Part shown: positions 49,328 to 58,286 of the stretch, piece after piece | Layout: every line of letters starts with the position of its first letter | Numbering within the stretch: the first letter of the stretch is position 1 | Source of the DNA: JBDTSW01 sp963782605 | Lineage (GTDB): Bacteria; Actinomycetota; Thermoleophilia; Solirubrobacterales; 70-9 | Direction of reading: 5' to 3' | Length of the DNA stretch: 64,000 bases | NCBI GenBank assembly: GCA_963782605.1 | Contig: CAWAKK010000009.1 | Span: 124,001 to 188,000 of the forward strand | Notes under the pieces: generated by a model | What the model saw: the letters and a program-made list of their open reading frames with translations, nothing else | Databases searched by the model: none | Told to the model about the DNA's origin: nothing | Made by a program: the position numbers and the translations under genes

Positions 49328-51664
49328 ATGCCGGAGGAGGCAGAGCGCAGGAAGCTGCTGATCTCGAAGGTCTGGGTTCAGGCCTCCATCGTCGTGTTCC
49401 TCCTCGGGTTCTTCGTCCTCGGTCTTCTCGCTTACCGCACCTACACCGCCGATCCGCCGATCCCCGATCGCGTTGTCGATCCAGCCGGCCGGACGGTGTT
49501 CACCGGCGAGGACATCAGCAACGGCCAGCGGGTCTTCCTCAACAACGGCCTGATGGAGTACGGCTCGATCTTCGGCCACGGCGCCTACCTAGGCCCCGAC
49601 TACACCGCCGACTACCTCCACCGTGCGGCGCTTTCGGTCGAGGACCAATACAGCGGCGCCGGCTCCGACCGCGCACGAGAACGGACGATCGCCGACTTCC
49701 AGGCGAATCGCTACGACTCCGAGACGGACACGCTCGAGTACACGGACGCTCAGGCGAGGGCGTTCGCCGAGCTTGAGCGCCACTACCGCGACTACTTCTC
49801 CAACGCGACGACCGAGCAGGGACTGCTTCCGGATGCGATCGACAACCCGGCTCAGGCTCGCGAGCTGACCGCGTTCTTCAGCTGGTCGGCGTGGGCCGCT
49901 TCGGCCCGCCGGCCCGGGCACAACTATTCCTATACGAACAATTGGCCGCCCGAGGAGCTCGTGGACAACGGGCCGACCGCAAACGTCGTGGTTTGGAGCG
50001 TCGTCTCGCTGATCGCCCTGCTGGGCGGCATCGGGCTCTTGTTCGCGGCATTCGGACGCTGGGACTTTCTCGGCTGGCAGGGACGCGAACAGGCGACGCT
50101 GACATTCCGTAAGCCTGGAGACGTGGCGCTGACGCCCGCGCAGCGCGCCTGCGCCTGGTTCTTCCTGGTGATGGCGGCGCTGTTTCTGATCCAGACGATG
50201 GTCGGCGCCGCCTCACAGCACTACCGCGCGGAGCTCGGAGACTTCTTCGGAATCGACCTCGCCCAGCTGTTGCCATTCAACCTTGCGCGGACCTTCCACG
50301 TCCAGCTCGCGATCTTCTTCGTCTCCACCTCCTTCCTAGCCGCCGGGATCTTCCTGGCGCCGATGATCGCCGGGCGCGAGCCCCGTCGCCAGCATTGGCT
50401 CGCTTACGGACTCCTTGCCGCGCTCGTGGTGGTCGTCTTCGGCAGTCTGATCGGCGAGTTCGGCGGCATCCACGGCTGGTTCGGCGAGGACGGCTCGATC
50501 TTCGGCCTGCAAGGCTTCGAGTACCTCGACCTCGGACGCTTCTGGCAGGTCCTGCTCGTGATCGGGCTCTTCTTCTGGGCGGCCCTGATCTTCCGCGGCT
50601 TGCGCGGTCGCCTCCAGCGCGAGCACAAGGGCAACTTGCCCTGGCTCTTCTTCTTCGCCGCGCTCGCGATTCCGGCCTTCTATGCGGTTGGGCTGATCAC
50701 GCGCCAGGGCGACAGCTTCACCGTCACCGACTTCTGGCGCTTCTGGGTCGTCCACCTCTGGGTCGAGGACTTCCTGGAGCTGTTCACAACGGTGATGGTC
50801 GCCTACGTGTTCGTTCTGCTCGGCGTGGTGCGCGAGCGGGTTGCGCTCATCGTGGTCTTCCTCGACATCCTCCTGTACTCGGTGGGCGGGGTAATCGGCA
50901 CCATGCACCACCTCTACTTCTCCGGCGAGCCAGCTGAGCACATGGCATTGGGCGCGGTCTTCTCCGCCCTGGAGGTGATCCCGCTCACCTTCCTCACGGT
51001 CGAGGCCTGGAGCTTCCTCCAGCTCGGGGCCCGCCAGGAGTCGCAATCTGCGACCCCGTTCCCGCACCGCTGGGCGGTGATGTTCCTGGTCGCCGTCGGT
51101 TTCTGGAACTTCCTCGGCGCTGGTGTCTTCGGCTTCCTCGTGAACCTGCCGATCGTCTCTTACTACGAGATCGGGACGGCCCTGACCGCCAATCACGCGC
51201 ACGCAGCGATGATGGGGGTCTACGGGATGCTGGCCGTCGGCCTCGCGCTGTTCTGCCTCCGCTACCTGATCCCGGACGATCGATGGCCGAAGCGAGCCGC
51301 CAAATGGAGCTTCTGGTCGCTCAACATCGGTCTCGCCTGGATGACGTTCGCGACCCTGTTCCCGCTGGGGCTGATCCAGCTTTATGAGTCGGTGAACTCG
51401 GGCTACTTCGAGGCGCGCTCGCTGGAGTTCCTCACCAACGACACCAACGCCGTCATCGAGTGGATCCGCCTGCCCGGCGACATCCTGTTCATCGGGGGCG
51501 GCGTCCTGCCCGTGCTCTACATCTGTTACCTGGGCGTCCGCCACCGAGTCAAGCGAACGACGACCGAGGAGCCCGACGAGATCCTCTTCACCGAGATCAC
51601 GGCTCCTGCCCCGGAGGCGTCGGCGGCGATCTCATCGATGCGGTCAGACGAAGGGCCACGGTGA
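49328..51664 (+). CDS. norB: Quinol-dependent nitric oxide reductase (qNOR)
   Basis: A 778-residue single-subunit NO reductase. An N-terminal membrane anchor and a roughly 180-residue external cytochrome-c-like domain without CxxCH (so quinol-fed) precede the NorB core of about 12 helices. Heme/FeB ligands are visible in NLARTFHVQLAIFF, VVHLWVEDFLELFTT, GTMHHLYFSG and LTANHAHAAMMGVYG. It reduces two NO to N2O, mostly for NO detoxification when no denitrification genes accompany it, as here. ATG at 49328 fits the family start. Its stop overlaps the next gene (GTGA). Confidence 0.94.
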   Translation: MPEEAERRKLLISKVWVQASIVVFLLGFFVLGLLAYRTYTADPPIPDRVVDPAGRTVFTGEDISNGQRVFLNNGLMEYGSIFGHGAYLGPDYTADYLHRAALSVEDQYSGAGSDRARERTIADFQANRYDSETDTLEYTDAQARAFAELERHYRDYFSNATTEQGLLPDAIDNPAQARELTAFFSWSAWAASARRPGHNYSYTNNWPPEELVDNGPTANVVVWSVVSLIALLGGIGLLFAAFGRWDFLGWQGREQATLTFRKPGDVALTPAQRACAWFFLVMAALFLIQTMVGAASQHYRAELGDFFGIDLAQLLPFNLARTFHVQLAIFFVSTSFLAAGIFLAPMIAGREPRRQHWLAYGLLAALVVVVFGSLIGEFGGIHGWFGEDGSIFGLQGFEYLDLGRFWQVLLVIGLFFWAALIFRGLRGRLQREHKGNLPWLFFFAALAIPAFYAVGLITRQGDSFTVTDFWRFWVVHLWVEDFLELFTTVMVAYVFVLLGVVRERVALIVVFLDILLYSVGGVIGTMHHLYFSGEPAEHMALGAVFSALEVIPLTFLTVEAWSFLQLGARQESQSATPFPHRWAVMFLVAVGFWNFLGAGVFGFLVNLPIVSYYEIGTALTANHAHAAMMGVYGMLAVGLALFCLRYLIPDDRWPKRAAKWSFWSLNIGLAWMTFATLFPLGLIQLYESVNSGYFEARSLEFLTNDTNAVIEWIRLPGDILFIGGGVLPVLYICYLGVRHRVKRTTTEEPDEILFTEITAPAPEASAAISSMRSDEGPR

Positions 51665-52231
51665 CCGCAGAAGCTCTGCTCGCCGTCGGCTATGCGGCTT
51701 TCCTGATCGCCGCTGCACTCGGCCTCGACCTGCTCGCCCGCCACTCGCACAATCGCAGCACGCGATACCGGACGGCTGGGTTCAGCTTCCGCCCGGATTT
51801 GGATCTATGGGAGTGCCCGGAGGGACAGCACTCTGCACAGGGTCGAGACCGACCATCGCCAGCGGCTGGCGCGCTACCGCGGGAGCCCGCAGATATGCAA
51901 CGCCTGCCCGGCGAAGGCGGAGTGCACCGACTCCGACCGCGGTCGCGAGATTGCTCAGTCGCTCGACCCATGGCCGCACTCGGAGGCCGGACGGTTCCAC
52001 CGGGGAGTCTGCGTTGTCCTCGTCGTCCTCGCTGCCCTGATCTCCGCGATCGCCCTCGTTCGCAGCAATGGGATGGCGGACCTGCTCGCACTCTCGGCGC
52101 TGGTCGGTATCTCGATCGCCTTAGCCGGGCGCCTGCTGGGAGCGCTCCGGCGGACGCCGACCGGGTTCCCGGCCGCTTCACCAGCTACGCCCGACCCGTC
52201 AATCGCTGCCCGGAGGGGCCCGCCTGCGTAG
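51661..52231 (+). pseudogene. Two-helix membrane protein with Cys-rich loop, one frameshift
   Basis: GTG overlaps the qnorB stop. The N-terminal helix (LLAVGYAAFLIAAALGLDLL) leads to FSFRPDLDLWECPEGQHL; an extra T near 51831 shifts the frame, which resumes HRVETDHRQRLARYRGSPQI, CNACPAKAECTDSDRGREIA and a second helix CVVLVVLAALISAIAL. The C-P-x-G...C-x-x-C-P...C-T pattern suggests an Fe-S or zinc site on the cytoplasmic side, possibly supporting the NO reductase. Apart from the indel the gene reads complete. Confidence 0.72.
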
Positions 52232-52312
52232 CCTTCGCTCATCGCGAAGCAAGGCAGAACCGCCGTCTCGGAGCCATCCACCACCTCGTCCGCGCCCCAT
52301 GCTCTGCTTGGC

Positions 52313-53255
52313 GTGGCGGTGGAGCACGCGACCATGCGCGTACCGATCGCGAGCCGCCGCCAGCTCGCCGGGGAGCTGAGGGCTGAGCTCGCCGGCCGTG
52401 AGTTCGACTCCGCCGAGGACGTCGTCGTCCTCGAGGCGGAGGACCTCGTCGGCATGGTCTCGATCGAGCACCTGCTGGCCGCCGACTCGAACGCCACCGT
52501 CGAGGAGTTCGATGGACCCAGACCCGCCGAGCGTGGCGCCGGATACCGACCAGGAGCGCGCCGCCCGGGGGATGGTCGAGCGCCACGAATGCAGCCTCGC
52601 CGTGGTTGACGCCGACGGGAGGTTCCTCGGACTGATCCCGCCGCACCGGATGCTGCGGATCCTGCTCGATGAACACGACCAGGACCTTGCGCGCATGGGC
52701 GGCTATCTCGCTGGGACGACCCGCGCGCGCAGCGCCGCCGAGGAGCCTGTCGCACAACGCCTTTGGCATCGGCTTCCCTGGCTGCTCGTTGGGCTGCTCG
52801 GGGCGATGGGCGCGACCGCGATCGTGGGAGGCTTCGAGCACCAGCTCGAGGCCAACGTGCTCCTCGCCTTCTTCATCCCCGCCGTGGTCTACATGGCCGA
52901 CGCGGTGGGCACCCAGACCGAAACCGTGATGATCCGGGCCCTTGCGGCAGGTGTCACCGTTCGCTCGGTGCTTCGCCGCGAGCTGGTGACGGGCGTCGTG
53001 ATGGGCGTCGTGATCGGGAGCGCCTTCCTCGCATTCGCTCTGATCGGCTGGGGTGACGCAGAGGTCGCGGTCGCGGTCGCCCTGGCGATGTTCGCGAGCT
53101 GTTCGATCGCGACCCTGGTGGCAATGGCCCTGCCGGCCGCGTTTCAGCGCATCGGCAAGGATCCCGCCTTCGGGTCCGGACCGCTGGCGACGGTGTTTCA
53201 GGATCTGCTCTCGATCCTGGTGTACCTCGGGATCGTCGTGGCGGTGGTGGTCTGA
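52313..53255 (+). pseudogene. MgtE-like divalent cation transporter with CBS pair, one frameshift
   Basis: The first frame encodes a CBS half (EDVVVLEAEDLVGMVSIEHLLAA...NATVEEF); an extra base near 52511 shifts it to MDPDPPSVAPDTDQERAARG, HECSLAVVDADGRFLGLIPP and an MgtE membrane domain of about five helices (LVGLLGAMGATAIVGGFE, FFIPAVVYMADAVGTQTETVMIRAL). It should be a magnesium/cobalt channel gated by the CBS domains. Order and length are otherwise normal. Confidence 0.8.
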
Positions 53256-53297
53256 GGCGGAATGATCGGGCTCGTATGACTCAATCAGGAGGCTGCT

Positions 53298-53624
53298 TCA
53301 CTCGGCGCCCAGATCCACCGTTACGACAACTTCGGAATCCTGGTCACCGGTCGCCTTGGCCCAGCCGGCGTGCTGCTCGCCTCGCAGGCGTAGCTCGACG
53401 GGGCCGCCGCCTCGAACATTCCGCCACCATTGCTTTCGCGCCGGTACGCCGACGCTGATCGTGACGGTGTCGCCCCGTTGGCGGTAGCCGACCGGCAAGG
53501 TGAAGACACGGCCGCTCCGGCGTCCCGTCACGGTGATCAGGGCAACGCGCGAGCTCGCCACAGCATGCAGAGGCGACCTGAGGATCATCCCCATGAAGGG
53601 GTTGACGACGCGGTTTATCAGCAC
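53298..53624 (-). CDS. DDN-like nitroreductase/quinone reductase family (F420-dependent type)
   Basis: A 108-residue split-barrel protein. RVVNPFMGMILRSPLHAVASSRVALITVTGRRSGRVFTLPVGYRQRGDTVTISVG is the deazaflavin-dependent nitroreductase (DDN) pattern, followed by WWRNVRGGGPVELRLRG. Family members bind F420H2 and reduce quinones or other acceptors, linking the island to the F420 genes at 22-28 kb. GTG at 53622-53624 is used; ATG at 53594 would shorten it. It is divergent from the ZIP gene. Confidence 0.82.
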   Translation of the reverse strand: MLINRVVNPFMGMILRSPLHAVASSRVALITVTGRRSGRVFTLPVGYRQRGDTVTISVGVPARKQWWRNVRGGGPVELRLRGEQHAGWAKATGDQDSEVVVTVDLGAE

Positions 53625-53665
53625 GAGCTGCGGGACAGTAGCCTGCGACCCCGCGCCCGCGCTGT

Positions 53666-54416
53666 GTGAGTGCCGGGTACCTGATGCTGATCCTCCTGCT
53701 CGCCGCAACCGGGACGGCCCTCGCGACGGGCCTAGGCGCGATTCCAGTCTTCCTGCTCGGGACGCGCGCAGCGGCGCTCCAACCGCTGCTTCTCGGGATC
53801 GCAGCGGGCGCGATGACCGTCGCCTCGGTGGCAGGGCTGATCCTGCCCGGCCTGGACGAAGGGTCGGCGGGTTCGGTCGGCGTCGGCCTGGGGGCCGGAG
53901 CCCTGTTCCTGGTAGGCGTTCGCAGCGCGCTCGAGGCGCGCCAGCGCCACGTCGAGCGGGCCATGAGCGCAGGCTTGCGCACCTCGGTACTCGTGTTCGT
54001 GGTTCTTCTGGTCCACAGCCTGCCCGAGGGCTTCGCGATCGGCACGGCGTACGCCTCGGACACCGCCGGCCTGAGCCTGTTCGTGATCGCCGCGATCGCG
54101 GTTCAGAACATCCCCGAGGGGACCAGCGTGGCGATCCCGATGGCCGCGGCCGGGCTCTCACGTTCGCGCCAGTTCTGGGGAGCCGTCGCGACAAGCGCGC
54201 CGCAGCCGGCCGGCGCCGCGATCGCGTTCCTGCTCGTCGAGGAAATCGAGCCATTGCTGCCCGCTCTCCTTCGGGTTCGCGGCCGGCGCGATGCTGGCAT
54301 TGGTGGTAGTCGAGCTCCTACCCGATGCGCTGCGTGGCGGCAGACGGGGCGCCGCGCTCGGCACCGTCGTGGGCGCGGCGGGAATGCTGGCCCTGAGCGC
54401 GGCGCTGGGCGTTTGA
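53666..54416 (+). pseudogene. ZIP family metal transporter, one frameshift
   Basis: About eight helices with LLVHSLPEGFAIGTAYAS and AVQNIPEGTSVAIPMAAAG, the two ZIP metal motifs (HS-xPEG, QNIPEG). An extra T in CTCCTTCGG near 54270 breaks the frame before the last helix pair; the next frame continues LGFAAGAMLALVVVELLPDA to AALGV and stops at 54416. Distinct from the 17136 ZIP protein, lacking its external domain. Confidence 0.8.
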
Positions 54417-54437
54417 GGCGGCCAGTCGGTCTCGGGA

Positions 54438-55655
54438 TCAGTCGACGCCAGGAGAGCGGTAGGGGTCGAGCGCCATCGGCTCCGAGTGCCACTCCGTCGG
54501 GAGCGCGACCTCGACGTCCAATGAGCGCCGCGGCGGCTCGGGCTCGGCGTGGACCTCGCCGTGAGCGAGGAATGGCGCAAGGTACCGGCCGCTGATCTTG
54601 TGCGGAGGCCACCACAGGCAATCGAGGGAGGCCTCTTCGGCTCCGCCGCCGCCTGCGACGTCCGCGCGGAGATGGAGAGACTCGTCCCCAGTGATGAGCT
54701 TGCCGCGTAGCACCGGGTGGAATGGCTCAACGGTGACCGCGGCGCCGAGGCGCTCGGCGATGTGCGCGGCGGCCGCATCCGCCTGCTGCGTGCCCAGCCC
54801 GCCCTGCTTGATCGGGAAGTTGGTGCCGTCTCCCGCCGCGTAGACATCGTCGACACCGACCACCCGCGCGTGCTCGTCGATCGGGATGAAGCCGCGTTCG
54901 TCCTTGGGGAGGCCGGCGAGCGCTGGACCGTCCATCGCGGGCAGGGCAATCACCTCGTCCGCGACGATCCGGCGGTCGCCGGGCGTCAGGATCAGCTCGT
55001 GGGCGTCGCCCTCCCGGGCGTGGGCGGCTGCCTCGACCCCGATTCCGCGCGCGGCCAGGAGCTCCGCGACCGCGCTGCTGGCGGTCGGCCCGAAGATGGC
55101 GAGCGGAGCCTCCTCGGGCGTGACGATCGTCAGCTCAACTTCGATTCCCAAGCTCGAGGGCCCGGCGCTGGGTCATCAGCGCGATCTCGTAGATCGGCAG
55201 CGCCCAGGTGACGCCGGACGGCACCACGAACGCGATCCGCCGCCGGCCTTCACCCGATCGCAGGAGCTCGTTGATCCGCAGCGGCTCGCCGCCGGATGGA
55301 AACGTTCTCGCGCGTTCCAGGGCCGGATAAACCGCCCGCCCACCGCGACGATCAGGAAGTCGTATTCGAGCCTCGAGCCGTCGTCGAGTTCAACGGTGTG
55401 CTCGTCCGGATCGCACGCTCTCGGCGCGGCCTCTGCACGAACCGGGCACCGAGCTGTTCGGCCAGCGGCGCCAGCGCGTGCTGCTCCGCCGGCCCGAGGT
55501 CGAACGGCTCCTCGACCAGCAACGGCTTGTAGAGGAAGTCGGGGTCCCGGCGCGACGAGCGTCACCTCGGCGCGATCGCCGGCCAGATCGTGCAGCGCCA
55601 GCAACGCCTCCAACCCGGCGACGCCGCCGCCGATGATCACCACTCGCTGGTTCAT
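54438..55655 (-). pseudogene. FAD/NAD-dependent oxidoreductase (SQR/NDH-2-like), four frameshifts
   Basis: Reassembled frames give a roughly 405-residue pyridine nucleotide-disulfide-type flavoprotein: MNQRVVIIGGGVAGLEALLAL (FAD fold), DFLYKPLLVEEPFDLGPA, LEYDFLIVAVGG, AFVVPSGVTWALPIYEIAL (second nucleotide fold), and VDDVYAAGDGTNFPIKQGGL with ADAAAAHIAERLGA. That order is like sulfide:quinone oxidoreductases or type II NADH dehydrogenases, without an obvious SQR cysteine pair. Indels are placed near 55550, 55430, 55340 and 55150, each explained by one base in a G/C run. Confidence 0.8.
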
Positions 55656-55857
55656 GAAGCTCGCTCGCACATGCCGCAGTGATAATGACCCAGATCAGTC
55701 CGCGCAGGCAGGCTCGTCGGCCCGTGGGGAAGGCTCGATGCTCGCGGTCATCCCGTCACTTCCACGACCATTCGTGCGTCGCAGCTAGACGGGCGATCAT
55801 CGACTTCCCCTTGCTCGCTCCGTGCCAGGTCACCCGGGACTGCTGAGCGAGTAGGCG

Positions 55858-56252
55858 ATGTCGCAGGAGAACGTGGAGATCGTCCTCGCTGCCGTCGACA
55901 GGTTTGAGGAGGGAAAGCCGTTTCGAAACAGGTGGGCGGAGGACGCCCTTGTGACGGCTCCCGACGGATGGCCTGAAGCCGGGCCATTCCGCGGCAGGGA
56001 GGCGATCCTCAGACAGTTCGAACGCCTGCGCTCGGACTGGGCCGAGAATCGGTTTACCGGAATCGAGGTGGTCGCTGACGAAGGCGAATGGGTGGTGATC
56101 CGAGCCCAAGGCAGACCCGTGGTGCCGGCAGCGGAATTGAGAACGAGGTCGACGTGGCAATGGCCTTCCGGGTCAGGGACGGCCATTTCGTGGAGGGACA
56201 CGGTCGCTGGGATTCCGCTGAAGCCCTCAAAGCCACCGGACTGGCGGACTAA
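55858..56252 (+). pseudogene. SnoaL/NTF2-like protein, one frameshift
   Basis: MSQENVEIVLAAVDRFEEGK is a very typical actinobacterial SnoaL-like start, with DALVTAPDGWPEAGPFRGREAI and NRFTGIEVVADEGEWVVIRAQGR following. A lost C near 56123 shifts the frame, and the expected ending GSGIENEVDVAMAFRVRDGH...GRWDSAEALKATGLAD lies in the next one, stopping at 56250-56252. Ligand unknown. Confidence 0.78.
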
Positions 56253-56290
56253 CTGCTTGGACGAGAAGCAGCCATGCGCTAACGCTTCGA

Positions 56291-56340
56291 GGCGTACTCG
56301 CTCAACGATCCGTGGGTGGTAGCGAGAAACGAATCGGGCC
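56291..56340. repeat. Dispersed 50-bp repeat, copy 1
   Basis: Matches 56870-56919 at 44 of 50 positions; the central block GTGGGTGGTAGCGAG is identical. It lies after the SnoaL-like gene and before the 56499 gene. Compared with copy 2, its ends do not form the TTCGCTC/GAGCGAA stem. Confidence 0.7.
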
Positions 56341-56498
56341 GCGTATGTCTGCCGCTGCGACGCACGACTCAGGCGTGCTCGAGATGTCGGACTTGCATGA
56401 TGACCACGGCGGCGATCTATCCGTGGAGCTCTCCAGAAATCGTTAGGGTCAGTGGGTCCGCGATACACGGCGCTATGTCGTGGGAGGGTCGAGGCAAG

Positions 56499-56762
56499 AT
56501 GGCCACGCTGCTGGTGTTTCATGAAGTAGACGACGTCGATCATTGGGCGGCGTCACCGAAGCGGGACGAATTCTTCGGCCCGATGGGCATCACGACGCGC
56601 ACATTTCGCGACCCTGGGAACTCGAATCGGGTCGGCGTGATCTTCGAGGGCGTTCCGGACCTCGAGACCTTCGAGCAAGGCCTGCAGACCGACGAGGCGG
56701 CGGAGGCGATGAAACACGACGGTGTGCGCCCCGAGACGATCGTGACTCTGGTCGAGGCGTAG
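56499..56762 (+). CDS. Small dimeric alpha/beta-barrel-like protein
   Basis: An 87-residue protein: LLVFHEVDDVDHWAASPKRDEFF, TTRTFRDPGNSNRVGVIFEGVPDLETFEQGL and AMKHDGVRPETIVTLVEA. This is a conserved short actinobacterial family of cyclase/dehydratase-like barrels whose function I do not know. The ATG at 56499 has GAGG five bases ahead; an ATG at 56475 is in frame but less supported. It sits between the two copies of the 50-bp repeat. Confidence 0.7.
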   Translation: MATLLVFHEVDDVDHWAASPKRDEFFGPMGITTRTFRDPGNSNRVGVIFEGVPDLETFEQGLQTDEAAEAMKHDGVRPETIVTLVEA

Positions 56763-56869
56763 CCCGCCCGGTCCCTGCCGGCCGATTGACACTGGGGTCG
56801 GTCAAGGCGCTCATCCTGAACGCTATGGACGCTTTGAACGAAAAGCGGTGATCTCCGCTCACGCAGCTA

Positions 56870-56919
56870 GGCGTATTCGCTCGACTATTCGTGGGTGGTA
56901 GCGAGGAGCGAATCGGGCC
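56870..56919. repeat. Dispersed 50-bp repeat, copy 2, possible structured RNA
   Basis: The second copy of the 56291 repeat. Its flanks TTCGCTC and GAGCGAA can pair, enclosing the conserved GTGGGTGGTAGCGAG block, and a strong terminator-like hairpin starts 14 bases later. The region 56763-57003 has no gene, so the repeat plus hairpin may be the end of a small RNA or a mobile remnant. Confidence 0.6.
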
Positions 56920-56932
56920 CCCGCTATACGTC

Positions 56933-56959
56933 GGAAGCCCGCTCACAGAGCGGGCTTCC
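56933..56959 (+). terminator. Strong hairpin with T-rich tail
   Basis: A perfect 11-bp stem (GGAAGCCCGCT / AGCGGGCTTCC) with a five-base loop, followed by TTCCGTTT. It fits an intrinsic terminator for the 56499 gene or for a small RNA covering the repeat, and may also serve the converging 57004 gene. Confidence 0.75.
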
Positions 56960-57003
56960 TTCCGTTTGGCCGGCGCGCCGAAGCGCGTGAGCGTTGCCCC
57001 GAC

Positions 57004-57780
57004 CTATCCCTCGGTCGTAAACGAGCCGGACGACAGCGTCTGGTTGCCGCTCCGCTCGATTGCCAGAACCTCCCAGTCGTAGTCGGTGCCCGGCTCGAGG
57101 AAGCCGTCGGGGACGTCGCTCTCCGTGACCGAGCGCGGCAGGTACATACTGAGGCTGCCGAGCTTCCCGATCATGTGGCGGTGGGGCTCGGCGTCCTGCT
57201 CGATGATCAGCTGGTACGAGATGATCTTCGTCGGATCGCCGGTGATCGTCTTCGACACCGGCTCCCAGTCGGCGACGACGCCCTGGGTCGGGACGGTTGC
57301 GCCCTCGGCGGGCGAGACCAATTGCGGCCCCCTCGGGATGTCGTGGGTGAGCAACGCCTTGCCGACGGTCGGCCCGGTGGCTTCGCCGTTCTCCTGTCCG
57401 GGCCCGTAGAACGTGTAGCGCCCTTCCGGCAGCTTCGCGAGCATGCGCCGGATCGGCACGTCCGCGTTCTCGGGCTCGACCGTCTCGAAGAAGAGCTCGG
57501 TCAGGCCCAGCTCACGGAGCGATCCGAGCCCCTGGAACCTGAGCACCCGTCCATCCGGTCCGCGCGCGTCGAGGCGCCGCCATCCCTCGCTGTCGACGAA
57601 CCCCTGAAAGCCGGTGTCGCGGTCAGTCGCGTTGTGCTCGATGTTGAGCTTCGCCTCCTTCAGGGGCACCGGCTTCTGGCCGCCCGCGGCCCGTGCCGCC
57701 GACCCGCCGGACGACTGCGCTCCGGCGTACACGCATGCCACCGCGAAGACGATCATGGAAATTCGGCTTATTAGCTTCAT
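57004..57780 (-). CDS. Secreted protein with fibronectin-III-like domain
   Basis: A 258-residue protein with a signal peptide (RISMIVFAVACVYAGAQSSGGSA). The middle part (KPVPLKEAKLNIEHNATDRDTGFQGFVDSEGWRRLDARGPDGRVL) and the C-terminal part (PQLVSPAEGATVPTQGVVADWEPV, DYDWEVLAIERSGNQTLSSGSF) are beta-rich, the latter an Fn3 domain. ATG 57780 follows GGAGG six bases ahead. Likely extracytoplasmic; ligand unknown. Confidence 0.78.
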   Translation of the reverse strand: MKLISRISMIVFAVACVYAGAQSSGGSAARAAGGQKPVPLKEAKLNIEHNATDRDTGFQGFVDSEGWRRLDARGPDGRVLRFQGLGSLRELGLTELFFETVEPENADVPIRRMLAKLPEGRYTFYGPGQENGEATGPTVGKALLTHDIPRGPQLVSPAEGATVPTQGVVADWEPVSKTITGDPTKIISYQLIIEQDAEPHRHMIGKLGSLSMYLPRSVTESDVPDGFLEPGTDYDWEVLAIERSGNQTLSSGSFTTEG

Positions 57781-57921
57781 CGCGAGCCTCCATTCGGGTC
57801 CTGAATGCTTCGCGGGCGACGCTAGGTGGCGGCGATGAATTAATCGTGAAAGGCTGAACGGCACCCGTCGGGGTGCGAAACTGCTTGAAAGCGTTTCCGA
57901 TGGGGATCACCCCTGGTTCAG

Positions 57922-57963
57922 CTCATAACCCGGAGGTCGCGGGTTCAAATCCCGCCCCAGATC
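57922..57963 (+). pseudogene. 3' fragment of a tRNA with CAU anticodon
   Basis: From the anticodon loop CTCATAA the sequence reads like the 3' half of an initiator-type tRNA (ACCCGGAGGTCG, T-arm GCGGG-TTCAAAT-CCCGC), but upstream bases do not supply the D-arm, the 5' anticodon stem strand or an acceptor partner. Breakpoint in the anticodon loop is typical for a tyrosine recombinase crossover, so this is a second stranded attachment site. Confidence 0.65.
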
Positions 57964-58089
57964 CGAGTCCACTACCGGCGTGGTACCGCTTTGGTACCGA
58001 CTGCTACGTCCAATGCGTCCAGGGGCTACGCGACCCGGGACGATGGGGACGCGGGGGACGCCCTGGGACACAGCGACACCCCCTGTCCC

Positions 58090-58135
58090 TCGACTGGGGG
58101 TCGAAAGGTCGCTGGTTCAAATCCAGTCGCCCCGA
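58090..58135 (+). repeat. Right attachment repeat, duplicate of tRNA-Pro 3' end
   Basis: Forty-six bases identical to 46621-46666; identity stops abruptly on both sides. The copy lacks the tRNA 5' half, so it is not a functional gene. Confidence 0.92.
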
Positions 58136-58286
58136 CTGACACGGACGCGTCCCCTCCGTCCCCGCGTTCCCATCAGGATTGTGCTTCTCCTCCAAAGCGG
58201 ATGCTTGAGGCGCCTTCGGCCTCCGGGCAGCCGGAGATCTGACCTGTAGGAGTGGTCGAATCTGCGGACGAAGCTAGGCTCGCGCC

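Larger units (their letters stand above)
46621..58135. mobile_element. Genomic island between tRNA-Pro and its duplicated 3' end
   Basis: A perfect 46-bp direct repeat (46621-46666, 58090-58135) runs from the anticodon stem to the discriminator base of tRNA-Pro; the left copy completes a functional tRNA and the right copy is a stranded 3' fragment, the classic outcome of site-specific integration. The 11.4 kb between carries qnorB, a DUF2294 protein, a methyltransferase, a regulator, MgtE- and ZIP-like transporters, DDN-like and FAD oxidoreductases. No integrase or excisionase gene is visible, and several genes are frameshifted, so the element looks immobile and ageing. Confidence 0.75.
57781..58286. 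other. Gene-free right border of the island
   Basis: No coding frame is supported across 506 bases. It holds a 3' fragment of a CAU-anticodon tRNA (57922-57963), two GGTACCG words ten bases apart near 57981-57997, which may be recombinase arm-type sites, and the tRNA-Pro duplicate (58090-58135). The rest shows nothing recognisable. Confidence 0.6.

Noticed and set aside
57880..57970. A complete tRNA-Met gene
   Set aside because: The T-arm and 3' anticodon strand are good, but no matching D-arm, 5' anticodon strand or acceptor partner (ATCTGGG) lies upstream.
46667..58089. An integrase or recombinase gene inside the island
   Set aside because: No frame shows the tyrosine recombinase R-H-R-Y pattern or a serine recombinase catalytic domain, even allowing for frameshifts.
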